Origin: Rariglobus hedericola
Lineage (GTDB): Bacteria; Verrucomicrobiota; Verrucomicrobiia; Opitutales; Opitutaceae
DNA length: 64,000 bases
Assembly (NCBI RefSeq): GCF_007559335.1
Contig: NZ_VMBG01000001.1
Coordinates: 1,550,001 to 1,614,000 of the forward strand
Reading direction: 5' to 3'
In this document: positions 16,721-23,944 of the stretch, one piece after another
Layout: every line of letters starts with the position of its first letter
Numbering within the stretch: the first letter of the stretch is position 1
Notes under the pieces: model-generated
Told to the model about the DNA's origin: nothing
Databases searched by the model: none
The model's input: the letters and a program-made list of their open reading frames with translations, nothing else
Translations under genes and position numbers: made by a program

Positions 16721-17857
16721 ATGCCCATGCGCACGCCCCTGGCTTGGTTAAACACCATCCAGAATAAAAAGCGCACCGCCACCGCGGTGGGCGGCATCTG
16801 CTTTGCCGTTCTCCTCATCTTCATGCAGGCCGGCTTCCTCGGCGCCGCGCGGCTCAACTCCTCGCTCACCTACCGCCAGCTGGACTTCAATCTGATGATC
16901 GTCTCGCGCGGTTACCTGATGCTCACGCGCAGCGAGTCGATCGACATCTACCGCGTGATCCAGGCCCGCAGTGTCCCCGGCGTGGCTTCGGTCGAAGGCC
17001 TGCTCCTCGAAGGCGGACGATGGAGCAACCAGGTCTCCAACTCCTCGGAGTCCTGCTTCATCTTCGGTCTGCGTCCCGGCGGTCACTACTTCCTCGATCC
17101 CGCCCTCAACGACTCGATCGGCCTCCTCAACGAACGCCAGACCGTGCTCGTCGACCGGCTCGCCCGCTCCAGCTACGGGCCGTGGCACACCGGCGGCCCC
17201 GCCATCGTCAACCGTCAGGAACTTTCCATTCGCGGCGATTACGCCCTCGGCATGGGCCTGCTCGCCGACGGCAGCGTGATCACCAGCCTCGATACTTACC
17301 TGCGGCTCTACGGCATTCCCCAGTTGCGCGAATATCAATTCGGTCTCGTCCGCACCGCTCCCGGTGCCGACGTCAACGCCGTCGCTACTGCACTCCGCGA
17401 GGCCCTGCCCCGCGATGTGCTCGTGCTGACCAAGCCCGATCTCATCGAGCGCGAGGAAAACTATTTCGTGAACGTGAAGCCCGTCGGCGTCATGTTTCAG
17501 GTCGGCATGTTCGTGGCCTTTCTCGTCGGCGCTGTCATCCTGTATCAGATCCTCTCCAGCGAAATCGCCAACCGCCTTCGCGAATTCGCAACGCTCAAAG
17601 CCATGGGCTACACCGAGCGTTACATCTACGCGGTCGGCATCCGTCAGGGTCTGATCTTTTCACTGATGGGTTACTTCCCGTCGCTGATCCTGTCGTTCGG
17701 TCTCTACCGTTTGCTGCGCGCCTTGTCGTCCTTCCCTGTTTACATGGATCTCACGCGCGCGTTGTTCGTCCTCGGTCTCACCCTCGCGATGTGCGCCATC
17801 GCCGCGGTCTTCGCCCTCGGCAAGATCAAGCGCGCCGATCCGGCCGATCTGTTCTGA
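16721..17857 (+). CDS. devC: DevC-like ABC permease, first copy
   Basis: 378 residues from the ATG at 16721; a second ATG two codons later is equally possible. Residues 5-45 (PLAWLNTIQNKKRTATAVGG and the following hydrophobic helix with IFMQAGFLGA) match the DevC signature, where a MQ-G-F motif ends the first transmembrane helix. A large periplasmic domain follows, then three C-terminal helices of the FtsX type with EFATLKAMGY. The C-terminus KIKRADPADLF is the canonical DevC ending. The gene is 3 bp upstream of a second, diverged DevC, suggesting a heterodimeric permease. Confidence 0.88.
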   Translation: MPMRTPLAWLNTIQNKKRTATAVGGICFAVLLIFMQAGFLGAARLNSSLTYRQLDFNLMIVSRGYLMLTRSESIDIYRVIQARSVPGVASVEGLLLEGGRWSNQVSNSSESCFIFGLRPGGHYFLDPALNDSIGLLNERQTVLVDRLARSSYGPWHTGGPAIVNRQELSIRGDYALGMGLLADGSVITSLDTYLRLYGIPQLREYQFGLVRTAPGADVNAVATALREALPRDVLVLTKPDLIEREENYFVNVKPVGVMFQVGMFVAFLVGAVILYQILSSEIANRLREFATLKAMGYTERYIYAVGIRQGLIFSLMGYFPSLILSFGLYRLLRALSSFPVYMDLTRALFVLGLTLAMCAIAAVFALGKIKRADPADLF

Positions 17858-17860
17858 GCC

Positions 17861-19000
17861 ATGCGTTTCCTGCGTCCATTGCCCATCGCCTGGAACATGC
17901 TGATCGACAAGCCGTCGCGTCTCGCCCTGTCCGTCATGGCCGTGGCGTTTTCGGTAGTGATCATGTTTATGGAGCTCGGTTTTTTCAACGGCTCCAACGA
18001 CAGCGCCGCCAACCTGCCGCCCCACTTCGACTGCGACCTCATCCTCTCGCACAAAGAGAAAAACCATCTCAAGACCGGCGAAGAATTCCCCATCGACTGG
18101 ATCTACAAGGCCCGCGATGTCGCCGGCGTCGCCGCCTCCGTCCCGCTTTATAGCGGCGCCGATTACTGGTGGAACCCGCAGGACGGTTCCCGCAACCGTG
18201 TCTTCACGCTTGGCGTCAACCTCGACGATCCGATGTTCACCACCGCGATCATCGCCGCCAACCGTAGAGCCCTTCAGAAACCCGGCGCGGTCATCTACGA
18301 CCGCCTTTCCCGTCACGAACTCGGCCAGGTGGAAAGCGGCACGACCACCACGCTCGGGAGGATCAAGGTCACGGTCGTCGGACTCTGCGAACTCGGGCCC
18401 AACTTCAGCTACGAGGGGCACGTTATCATGAGCGCCGATACGTTTCTGCTCATGCAAAACCAGCCTCGTGACGTGATCGATCTCGGCCTGATCCGCGTCC
18501 AGCCCGGCGCCGATGTAAACGAGGTCCGCCAGCGTCTGCTCGCCGCGCTTCCGCCCCAGGCATTGCTACTCACTCCGGCCGAGATCAACACCCGCGAGAT
18601 CCGCGTCACCACCCAACGAAGCCCCGCCGGCATCGTCTTCGGCATCGGCCTGGTCGTCGGCTTCGCCATCGGCGTGATCATCTGCTACCAGATTTTGTTT
18701 AACGAGGTGAACGATCACCTCCCCCAGTTCGCCACGCTCAAGGCCATGGGCCACCCGCCCCGTTTCATCAGCGGCATCGTCCTCCACGAGGCCGTGCTGA
18801 TGGCGCTGGCCGGTTTTATTCCCGGGCTCATCGCCGGCTTCGGCCTCTACATGCTCATCGAGCACTTCACCCAGATTCGCATGTTCCTCACCCCGGGCCG
18901 CGTGTTGTTAATCTTCGTGCTCACGAGCGGCATGTGCCTGCTCGCCGGCCACCTCGCCCTCAAGAAAGTCCACTCCACCGATCCTGCGGATCTCTTCTGA
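17861..19000 (+). CDS. devC: DevC-like ABC permease, second copy
   Basis: 379 residues with the same topology as the preceding gene: one N-terminal helix with VVIMFMELGFFNG, a periplasmic domain and three C-terminal helices with QFATLKAMGH, ending KVHSTDPADLF. Identity to the first copy looks low outside these blocks, so the pair is not a recent duplication. It is likely the partner subunit in one exporter. The periplasmic part contains WWNPQDGSRNRVFTLGVN, which differs from copy one and may help recognise cargo. The ATPase gene starts 24 bp downstream. Confidence 0.87.
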   Translation: MRFLRPLPIAWNMLIDKPSRLALSVMAVAFSVVIMFMELGFFNGSNDSAANLPPHFDCDLILSHKEKNHLKTGEEFPIDWIYKARDVAGVAASVPLYSGADYWWNPQDGSRNRVFTLGVNLDDPMFTTAIIAANRRALQKPGAVIYDRLSRHELGQVESGTTTTLGRIKVTVVGLCELGPNFSYEGHVIMSADTFLLMQNQPRDVIDLGLIRVQPGADVNEVRQRLLAALPPQALLLTPAEINTREIRVTTQRSPAGIVFGIGLVVGFAIGVIICYQILFNEVNDHLPQFATLKAMGHPPRFISGIVLHEAVLMALAGFIPGLIAGFGLYMLIEHFTQIRMFLTPGRVLLIFVLTSGMCLLAGHLALKKVHSTDPADLF

Positions 19001-19024
19001 TCCAATCCTTCCTTAGACACCGCC

Positions 19025-20131
19025 ATGAGCCTTTCCTCCCACCAAGAAGTCGCGATCGAAGTTGTCGGCGTGAACCACCACTACGGCAAGGGCGACGCAC
19101 GCAAACAGGCCCTCCACAACAACACTCTCACCATCCACAAGGGTGAGATCGTCATCATGACCGGCCCGTCCGGTTCGGGCAAAACCACGCTGCTCACCCT
19201 CATCGGCGCGCTCCGCTCCGTGCAGGAAGGCGGCATCAAGCTGTGGGGCACCGAGCTCGCCGGCCTCAATCCCGTCCAGCAGGTCGAGATGCGTCGCAAC
19301 CTGGGTTTCATTTTCCAGGCGCACAACCTCCTCGACTCGCTCACCGCCCGTCAGAACGTGCGCATGGCCATCGAGCTGACCGACGCCCCGCGCGCCGACT
19401 ATGACAAAATCGCCGATGCCATGCTTGCGAGCGTCGGTCTCGCCGATCGCGCCGGTTACAAGCCCCGTAACCTCTCAGGCGGACAACGCCAGCGCGTCGC
19501 CATCGCCCGTGCACTCGTCAACCAGCCCAAGCTCATCCTCGCCGACGAACCCACCGCAGCCCTCGACAAGGAATCCGGCGCCAACGTCGTGAAGCTCCTG
19601 CGCAAACTCGCCGATGAACGCGGCTCCGCCGTGATGATCGTCACCCATGACAACCGCATCCTCAACGTCGCCGACCGCATCGTGAACATGATCGACGGCC
19701 ACATCGTCTCCGACATCCGCGTAAAGGAGACCATGATCATCTGCGCCATTCTCAAAAAGTGCACCCTCTTCAAAGACCTCAGCCCCTCCGATCTCACCGA
19801 CATCGCCCAGAAGATGAACGAGGAGCGTTTCGACAAGGACACCAACATCATCCGTCAGGGCGAAACCGGTGATAAATTCTACGTCATCGCCGAGGGTCGC
19901 GCCAACATCATCATCGACTCCGACACCGGCACGCGCGTCGTCGCCAACATCGAGAGCGGTGGTTTCTTCGGCGAAGTCGCCCTCCTGAAAGACCAGCCGC
20001 GCAACGCCACCGTCCGCGCCGCCGAACCGGTCGTCACCTACACGTTGTCGAAGTCCGATTTCCTTGCCTCCGTGAAAGCCCACAAATCCTTCGAGGAACA
20101 GATGAGCGGCTCCCTGTTCACCCGCGGTTGA
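19025..20131 (+). CDS. devA: DevA-like ABC ATPase fused to a cyclic-nucleotide-binding domain
   Basis: 368 residues against about 230 for ordinary DevA. Residues 10-235 are the ATPase: Walker A GPSGSGKTT 47-55, Q-loop Q98, signature LSGGQ 150-154, Walker B ILADEP 171-176 and switch His208. Residues 241-360 are a CAP-type cyclic-nucleotide-binding domain; the phosphate-binding cassette at 315-330 reads FGEVALLKDQPRNATV, with the Glu317 and Arg326 expected to hold ribose and phosphate. There is no DNA-binding domain. The natural reading is an exporter whose ATPase is controlled by cAMP or cGMP. Its 3' end overlaps the convergent glycosyltransferase gene by 14 bp. Confidence 0.9.
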   Translation: MSLSSHQEVAIEVVGVNHHYGKGDARKQALHNNTLTIHKGEIVIMTGPSGSGKTTLLTLIGALRSVQEGGIKLWGTELAGLNPVQQVEMRRNLGFIFQAHNLLDSLTARQNVRMAIELTDAPRADYDKIADAMLASVGLADRAGYKPRNLSGGQRQRVAIARALVNQPKLILADEPTAALDKESGANVVKLLRKLADERGSAVMIVTHDNRILNVADRIVNMIDGHIVSDIRVKETMIICAILKKCTLFKDLSPSDLTDIAQKMNEERFDKDTNIIRQGETGDKFYVIAEGRANIIIDSDTGTRVVANIESGGFFGEVALLKDQPRNATVRAAEPVVTYTLSKSDFLASVKAHKSFEEQMSGSLFTRG

Positions 20132-21089
20132 GTGTGCCCTCGCCGCGTTTTCGCCAGCGATCGCTCAGGTATTTCAACGCGATCGAGTTACTTCGCTGCT
20201 CCGGATTTTCAGCGCGGTTCAAACGCCCCAGACTCGTAGTCGCCTGAAGTTTCCGATTCCGCCACGGCAGAAAATCGGTGTAGCCCAGGCGCATCGGATG
20301 CACGCGCTTCGGCACCTGGCAATGTGCGCTAACCCACACGTCATCCACCCGTCGAACCGAGTCCGGAGCCGCAGTGAAATCGCCCAGTTCCTTAAGATCA
20401 AAAAAACGTGGTCGCACCACGTAGCTGTGGACGCCTTGCACGATGTCTACTTCCCGCACGCGCCCGAGTTGATTGGCCCGCACCGGCACATGAGGAGCCC
20501 GCCGCAAACGGCCGCTCAACGTCGTCGGGCGATCAATCAAATCCGCCGGCACGTTCCACCCCGCACCGCTGACGACTTCGTGCGGATTCGCCGCAGTGAG
20601 TGAAACGTAACGCTCCAACAAGCGGGCATGGTAGATACGGTCGTCGTCCACGATGAGCACGGCTTGATCGGGTGCGACCTCTTGCAACGTCGGCAAGAAT
20701 TTCGTGGCCGGTCCTTTGTCCTCACAGCGCACGATTTTCACGCACCTCAGCTGAGCCAGCCACGCCGGGACTTCGTAAAGTCGCTGCTCCCGCGTGCTCC
20801 AAGCCGGAAGACACAAACGAATTTCCGTCGGACGGCAGCTTTGCCGCAACAAGCTCTTGATCGTCAGCTCCAGCGCCACGATCCGCGACGGGATCGTGGT
20901 CAGGCTCACCACCAAGCCCGATGACCGCATATTCGCCGCGCAAGCCGCATCGAGTTCCGCCAACGATCTCCTGCTTAACCTCCACTCATCCCACCACGTC
21001 GCGATCAGATTCTCTCCCGTCAAATAACATGCGCCGACATAGCCTGCCGCCAACATCGCCCCCGCCGAAAAAATCATGATCCCCGTCAT
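20118..21089 (-). CDS. Membrane-anchored glycosyltransferase-like protein
   Basis: 323 residues. A hydrophobic N-terminal segment (about 4-24) may anchor it. Residues 61-70 VSLTTIPSRI, 125-131 KGPATKF and 147-150 VDDD form a recognisable GT-A set: nucleotide-binding strand, a conserved Lys-Gly-Pro-x-Thr-Lys turn and a DxD-type metal site. The family is widespread and uncharacterised, often in polysaccharide loci. It is the last gene of a minus-strand operon, only 3 bp after the PAP2-glycosyltransferase fusion gene, so it probably acts on the same product. Donor and acceptor are unknown. Confidence 0.68.
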   Translation of the reverse strand: MTGIMIFSAGAMLAAGYVGACYLTGENLIATWWDEWRLSRRSLAELDAACAANMRSSGLVVSLTTIPSRIVALELTIKSLLRQSCRPTEIRLCLPAWSTREQRLYEVPAWLAQLRCVKIVRCEDKGPATKFLPTLQEVAPDQAVLIVDDDRIYHARLLERYVSLTAANPHEVVSGAGWNVPADLIDRPTTLSGRLRRAPHVPVRANQLGRVREVDIVQGVHSYVVRPRFFDLKELGDFTAAPDSVRRVDDVWVSAHCQVPKRVHPMRLGYTDFLPWRNRKLQATTSLGRLNRAENPEQRSNSIALKYLSDRWRKRGEGTLNRG

Positions 21090-21092
21090 CGT

Positions 21093-22826
21093 TCAGCGAC
21101 TCGCCGCTTTGAAACGCAGCACGGCACGGTCACCGGCTTTGTAGATCACATACCACGCGCGCGCAAAGGGGTCGGCCCAGACCGGCAGCCACATCGGCAC
21201 CTTGTTGCGCGAACTCACCCAACGCACCGGATTCGACGAGCTGATGTCGATGTCAGCGGAGTTAACCGTGAGTTCGCCCGACATCACGCCTTGCCGCACC
21301 AAAATCGTGAGCAACACCTGCTCGGGATTGTTCCCCGCATGACGCGGCGGACAATCCCGCGCATCAAGCGCCAGCTGTTGCCATTCAACCAGCAACACGC
21401 GCACTGCCGGCCGGCGTGTATCCACGCCTACCAAGCCACTCACGAATTCACGCTGGTCCATCGTCTCCTCCGGCACCGCCAACCTGGCCACCACCGCCGG
21501 ATCACAGCGCAGCCGCAGAGCCGATTGGCCTGCCAACAAATACAGGCCATGCTGATCGATGGACTCAGTCATCTCCGTCCATGGCCCGCGAATAATCGCC
21601 GCGCTGTCCAGCCACAGCAATTTACCTCCGTAAATTTCCATCGTCCGATGAATGACCACCGGCTTCCACGCATAGGTGCGCTTCTCCGGTTTCACATGCT
21701 CCGGCAGCTGAGAAAAATCGAGCGTATGGAATAACGCCCATGGAAAACGTCGCTTTAACCGTGCGAGTGTTTTCGCGCTCAACCCCAAATCCCAAACCAC
21801 CACCCGTTGCCGCAGGTTTAATTCGTGTCGTTCTACACTGAGCAATAACTGATACAGACAACGCCAAAAAGGCTCGTCTGCCGCCGTCACCAAAGTCGGC
21901 TCATGAAACTCAATCCGCTCCTCGCTTCGTCTCATTACCGCCCACGCGACCGTCGCCAGTGCCATCCCCGCCAGTCCGTCGACCAGATAGTGGTGATTCA
22001 AATACACCGACGAAAACATCACCAGCAGCCAGAAGCCCGTCATCACGATGCGCAGCGACCGGAAGCGCCACGCAAACAGCGCCGCGAGAAAAGTCTGCCC
22101 CACGTGCAACGAGGGAATCGCCCCGAACACATTGGTGTTTTTCGCGTAGTAATCCGCAAACCAGGTCACCCCAAGCAACGCATCGAAACGCGCCGCGCCC
22201 GCCGCCTCGGGTGCCGCCGTCAGCACAGCCGGCCCGAGTCCGTAATGATCCGCATACCACGGAGGCGCCGCCGGATAAATCATCCAAATGACATATGCCG
22301 CGAGATTGAGCCACAGCATCGCCCACATGACTCCTTCCGCACCCGGTATTTTTTTAACGAATCGCCACCACGCCGCCACGAGGAGAAACACCGGCACAAA
22401 CGCCAGGTAGGCCACCCCGCACACGAGGTCGAGCAGCGCATGCGTGTGCGTCTGCAACCAGGCGGACAGCGTCGTCACCGCGTCACCGTCGCGCACCCCG
22501 AACAGAGCCAATTCCAGCGCGTGCGGACCGGCCACGTTGACCGTAGCGCGCAACGACAGGGCCCAATACTGCTGCGAATCATAGACCGTCACCATGATCA
22601 GCAGCGGCAGCAAAAACCGCCCTGCCGCCCGCAGCCTCGGCCCCGCGTAATAAACCGCCAGCGCTGCGAGCACCAACCACGCATGATCTCCACGCAATCC
22701 GCCGAGCACCGTGTGCAACGCCAGAAAAACCGCGCCCATCGCAACCGGAACCCAACGACCCGCCGCACCCGCACCACGCCACCAGTCGCGCCATTCAGCG
22801 ATGATTCTCTCGCCCCGCATGTTCAC
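21093..22826 (-). CDS. IPC-synthase-like PAP2 membrane domain fused to a DUF1647-like glycosyltransferase domain
   Basis: 577 residues. Residues 1-300 form about seven to eight membrane helices with the Aur1/inositolphosphotransferase type of PAP2 site: YPAAPPWY at 184-191, FGAIPSLH at 234-241, and NHHYLVD at 277-283, giving the expected His241, His279 and Asp283. From about 305 the protein changes to a soluble domain with VVWDLGLS, YAWKPVVIH and GGKLLWLDSAA, the pattern of DUF1647-type GT-A enzymes. The first part could move phosphoinositol from a phosphatidylinositol onto ceramide; the second could glycosylate the product. Its start overlaps the stop of the GNAT-like gene by 4 bp. The assignment of inositol as head group rests on the neighbouring inositol synthase. 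Confidence 0.78.
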   Translation of the reverse strand: MNMRGERIIAEWRDWWRGAGAAGRWVPVAMGAVFLALHTVLGGLRGDHAWLVLAALAVYYAGPRLRAAGRFLLPLLIMVTVYDSQQYWALSLRATVNVAGPHALELALFGVRDGDAVTTLSAWLQTHTHALLDLVCGVAYLAFVPVFLLVAAWWRFVKKIPGAEGVMWAMLWLNLAAYVIWMIYPAAPPWYADHYGLGPAVLTAAPEAAGAARFDALLGVTWFADYYAKNTNVFGAIPSLHVGQTFLAALFAWRFRSLRIVMTGFWLLVMFSSVYLNHHYLVDGLAGMALATVAWAVMRRSEERIEFHEPTLVTAADEPFWRCLYQLLLSVERHELNLRQRVVVWDLGLSAKTLARLKRRFPWALFHTLDFSQLPEHVKPEKRTYAWKPVVIHRTMEIYGGKLLWLDSAAIIRGPWTEMTESIDQHGLYLLAGQSALRLRCDPAVVARLAVPEETMDQREFVSGLVGVDTRRPAVRVLLVEWQQLALDARDCPPRHAGNNPEQVLLTILVRQGVMSGELTVNSADIDISSSNPVRWVSSRNKVPMWLPVWADPFARAWYVIYKAGDRAVLRFKAASR

Positions 22827-23944
22827 AGCGCCTTGTCGTAAAGCCGCAAGGTCTGCACGCGATGTCCGCCCAACCGGTTCACCAAAGCCAGGGTCTCTTT
22901 GTTATCCTCCAAGATCCATGAAAACTCCAGGCTCTGGTAATCCGATTGCTTCAACAGCGCGTGCATGTTGCGCATGAACAGCGCCGGCAGTCCGAGAATC
23001 CGCGCCTTCTTTTTAACGCCGAGCAGGAACAATCGGATTCCCTTCAGCTTTTTCCGTTTGGTCAGCAGGTGCCACCAGCCCAGCGGAAACATCCGCCCGT
23101 CGATGCGTTGGATGATTTCGTTCATGTCCGGAATCGCCACCATGATCGCGAGCGTCTCGCCGTCTTTCTCTGCAAACAACACCGTGCGCGGATCAATGAA
23201 CAACCGGTATTGCTCCGCGTATTTCAAAAACTCCGCCTGTGAGATCGGCTGCGCGCCCCAGTTTTCGCGCCACGCCTCGGCAAACACCTCCGCAAGTCGC
23301 CCCGCTTCGCCGGGCAGATCCGCCATGTTCAACTCGCGCACATTCACTCCCGGCGCCATCCGGCTCGTCACCGCGATGATCCGGTCATACTGTTCCGTGT
23401 TCCAATGCGCCCAGTCGATCCGGCACACCAATAGATCCTTCGCCTTCGTGTAACCCGCCGCTTCGATGAGCGCGCGATAATACGGCGGCGTGTAACCCAT
23501 GCCCGCCATCGGCGCATGCTCGAAACCATCGAGCAACACGCCCGCTTCATCCTGGATGCTGAAATTGGCCGGACCGCGCGCGACCGTAAGTCCGCGACCT
23601 CGCAACCACGCTTCGGCTGTCTCCAGCAACGCCCGCGCTGTCTCCGCATTATCCTCGCATTCGAAGAACCCGAAGAACCCCGCCCCGTCCGCATGCGCAT
23701 CCAGATGCCGCTGATTGTGCATCGCCGCGATGCGGCCGACCACGTCATCACCCCGTCGTGCCAGAAAAAATTCCGCCTGCGAATGTTTGAAAAATTCCCC
23801 GCGCTTCGGGTCGGTCTGCGTGCGCACATCGAACAACATCGGGGGAACCCACGCCGTGTTCCCGCGATAAAACCTCCAGGGCAGTTTCAAGAAAACCTCT
23901 TTCTCTTTCCGACCGGTCACGCGGCTTACCTTAACGTCGCTCAT
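22823..23944 (-). CDS. GNAT-like acyltransferase family protein (YghO-like), candidate N-acyltransferase
   Basis: 373 residues. The N-terminal FLKLPWRFYRGNTAWVPPML and the central GPANFSIQDEAGVLLDGFE and YTPPYYRALIEAAGYTKAKDLL blocks define a broad bacterial family with a duplicated GNAT fold, to which E. coli YghO appears to belong. The chemistry of the family is not established. Its gene overlaps both neighbours by 4 bp, the sphinganine-forming megasynthase upstream and the PAP2 fusion downstream. A bacterial sphingolipid pathway needs an N-acyltransferase here and no other candidate is present, so ceramide synthase activity is a reasonable guess but only that. Confidence 0.7.
   Translation of the reverse strand: MSDVKVSRVTGRKEKEVFLKLPWRFYRGNTAWVPPMLFDVRTQTDPKRGEFFKHSQAEFFLARRGDDVVGRIAAMHNQRHLDAHADGAGFFGFFECEDNAETARALLETAEAWLRGRGLTVARGPANFSIQDEAGVLLDGFEHAPMAGMGYTPPYYRALIEAAGYTKAKDLLVCRIDWAHWNTEQYDRIIAVTSRMAPGVNVRELNMADLPGEAGRLAEVFAEAWRENWGAQPISQAEFLKYAEQYRLFIDPRTVLFAEKDGETLAIMVAIPDMNEIIQRIDGRMFPLGWWHLLTKRKKLKGIRLFLLGVKKKARILGLPALFMRNMHALLKQSDYQSLEFSWILEDNKETLALVNRLGGHRVQTLRLYDKAL

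Noticed and set aside
17020-18153. 377-codon plus-strand frame in another phase across the two DevC genes
   Set aside because: Arg/Pro/His-rich translation typical of a frame shift of GC-rich coding DNA; both DevC frames carry full family signatures.
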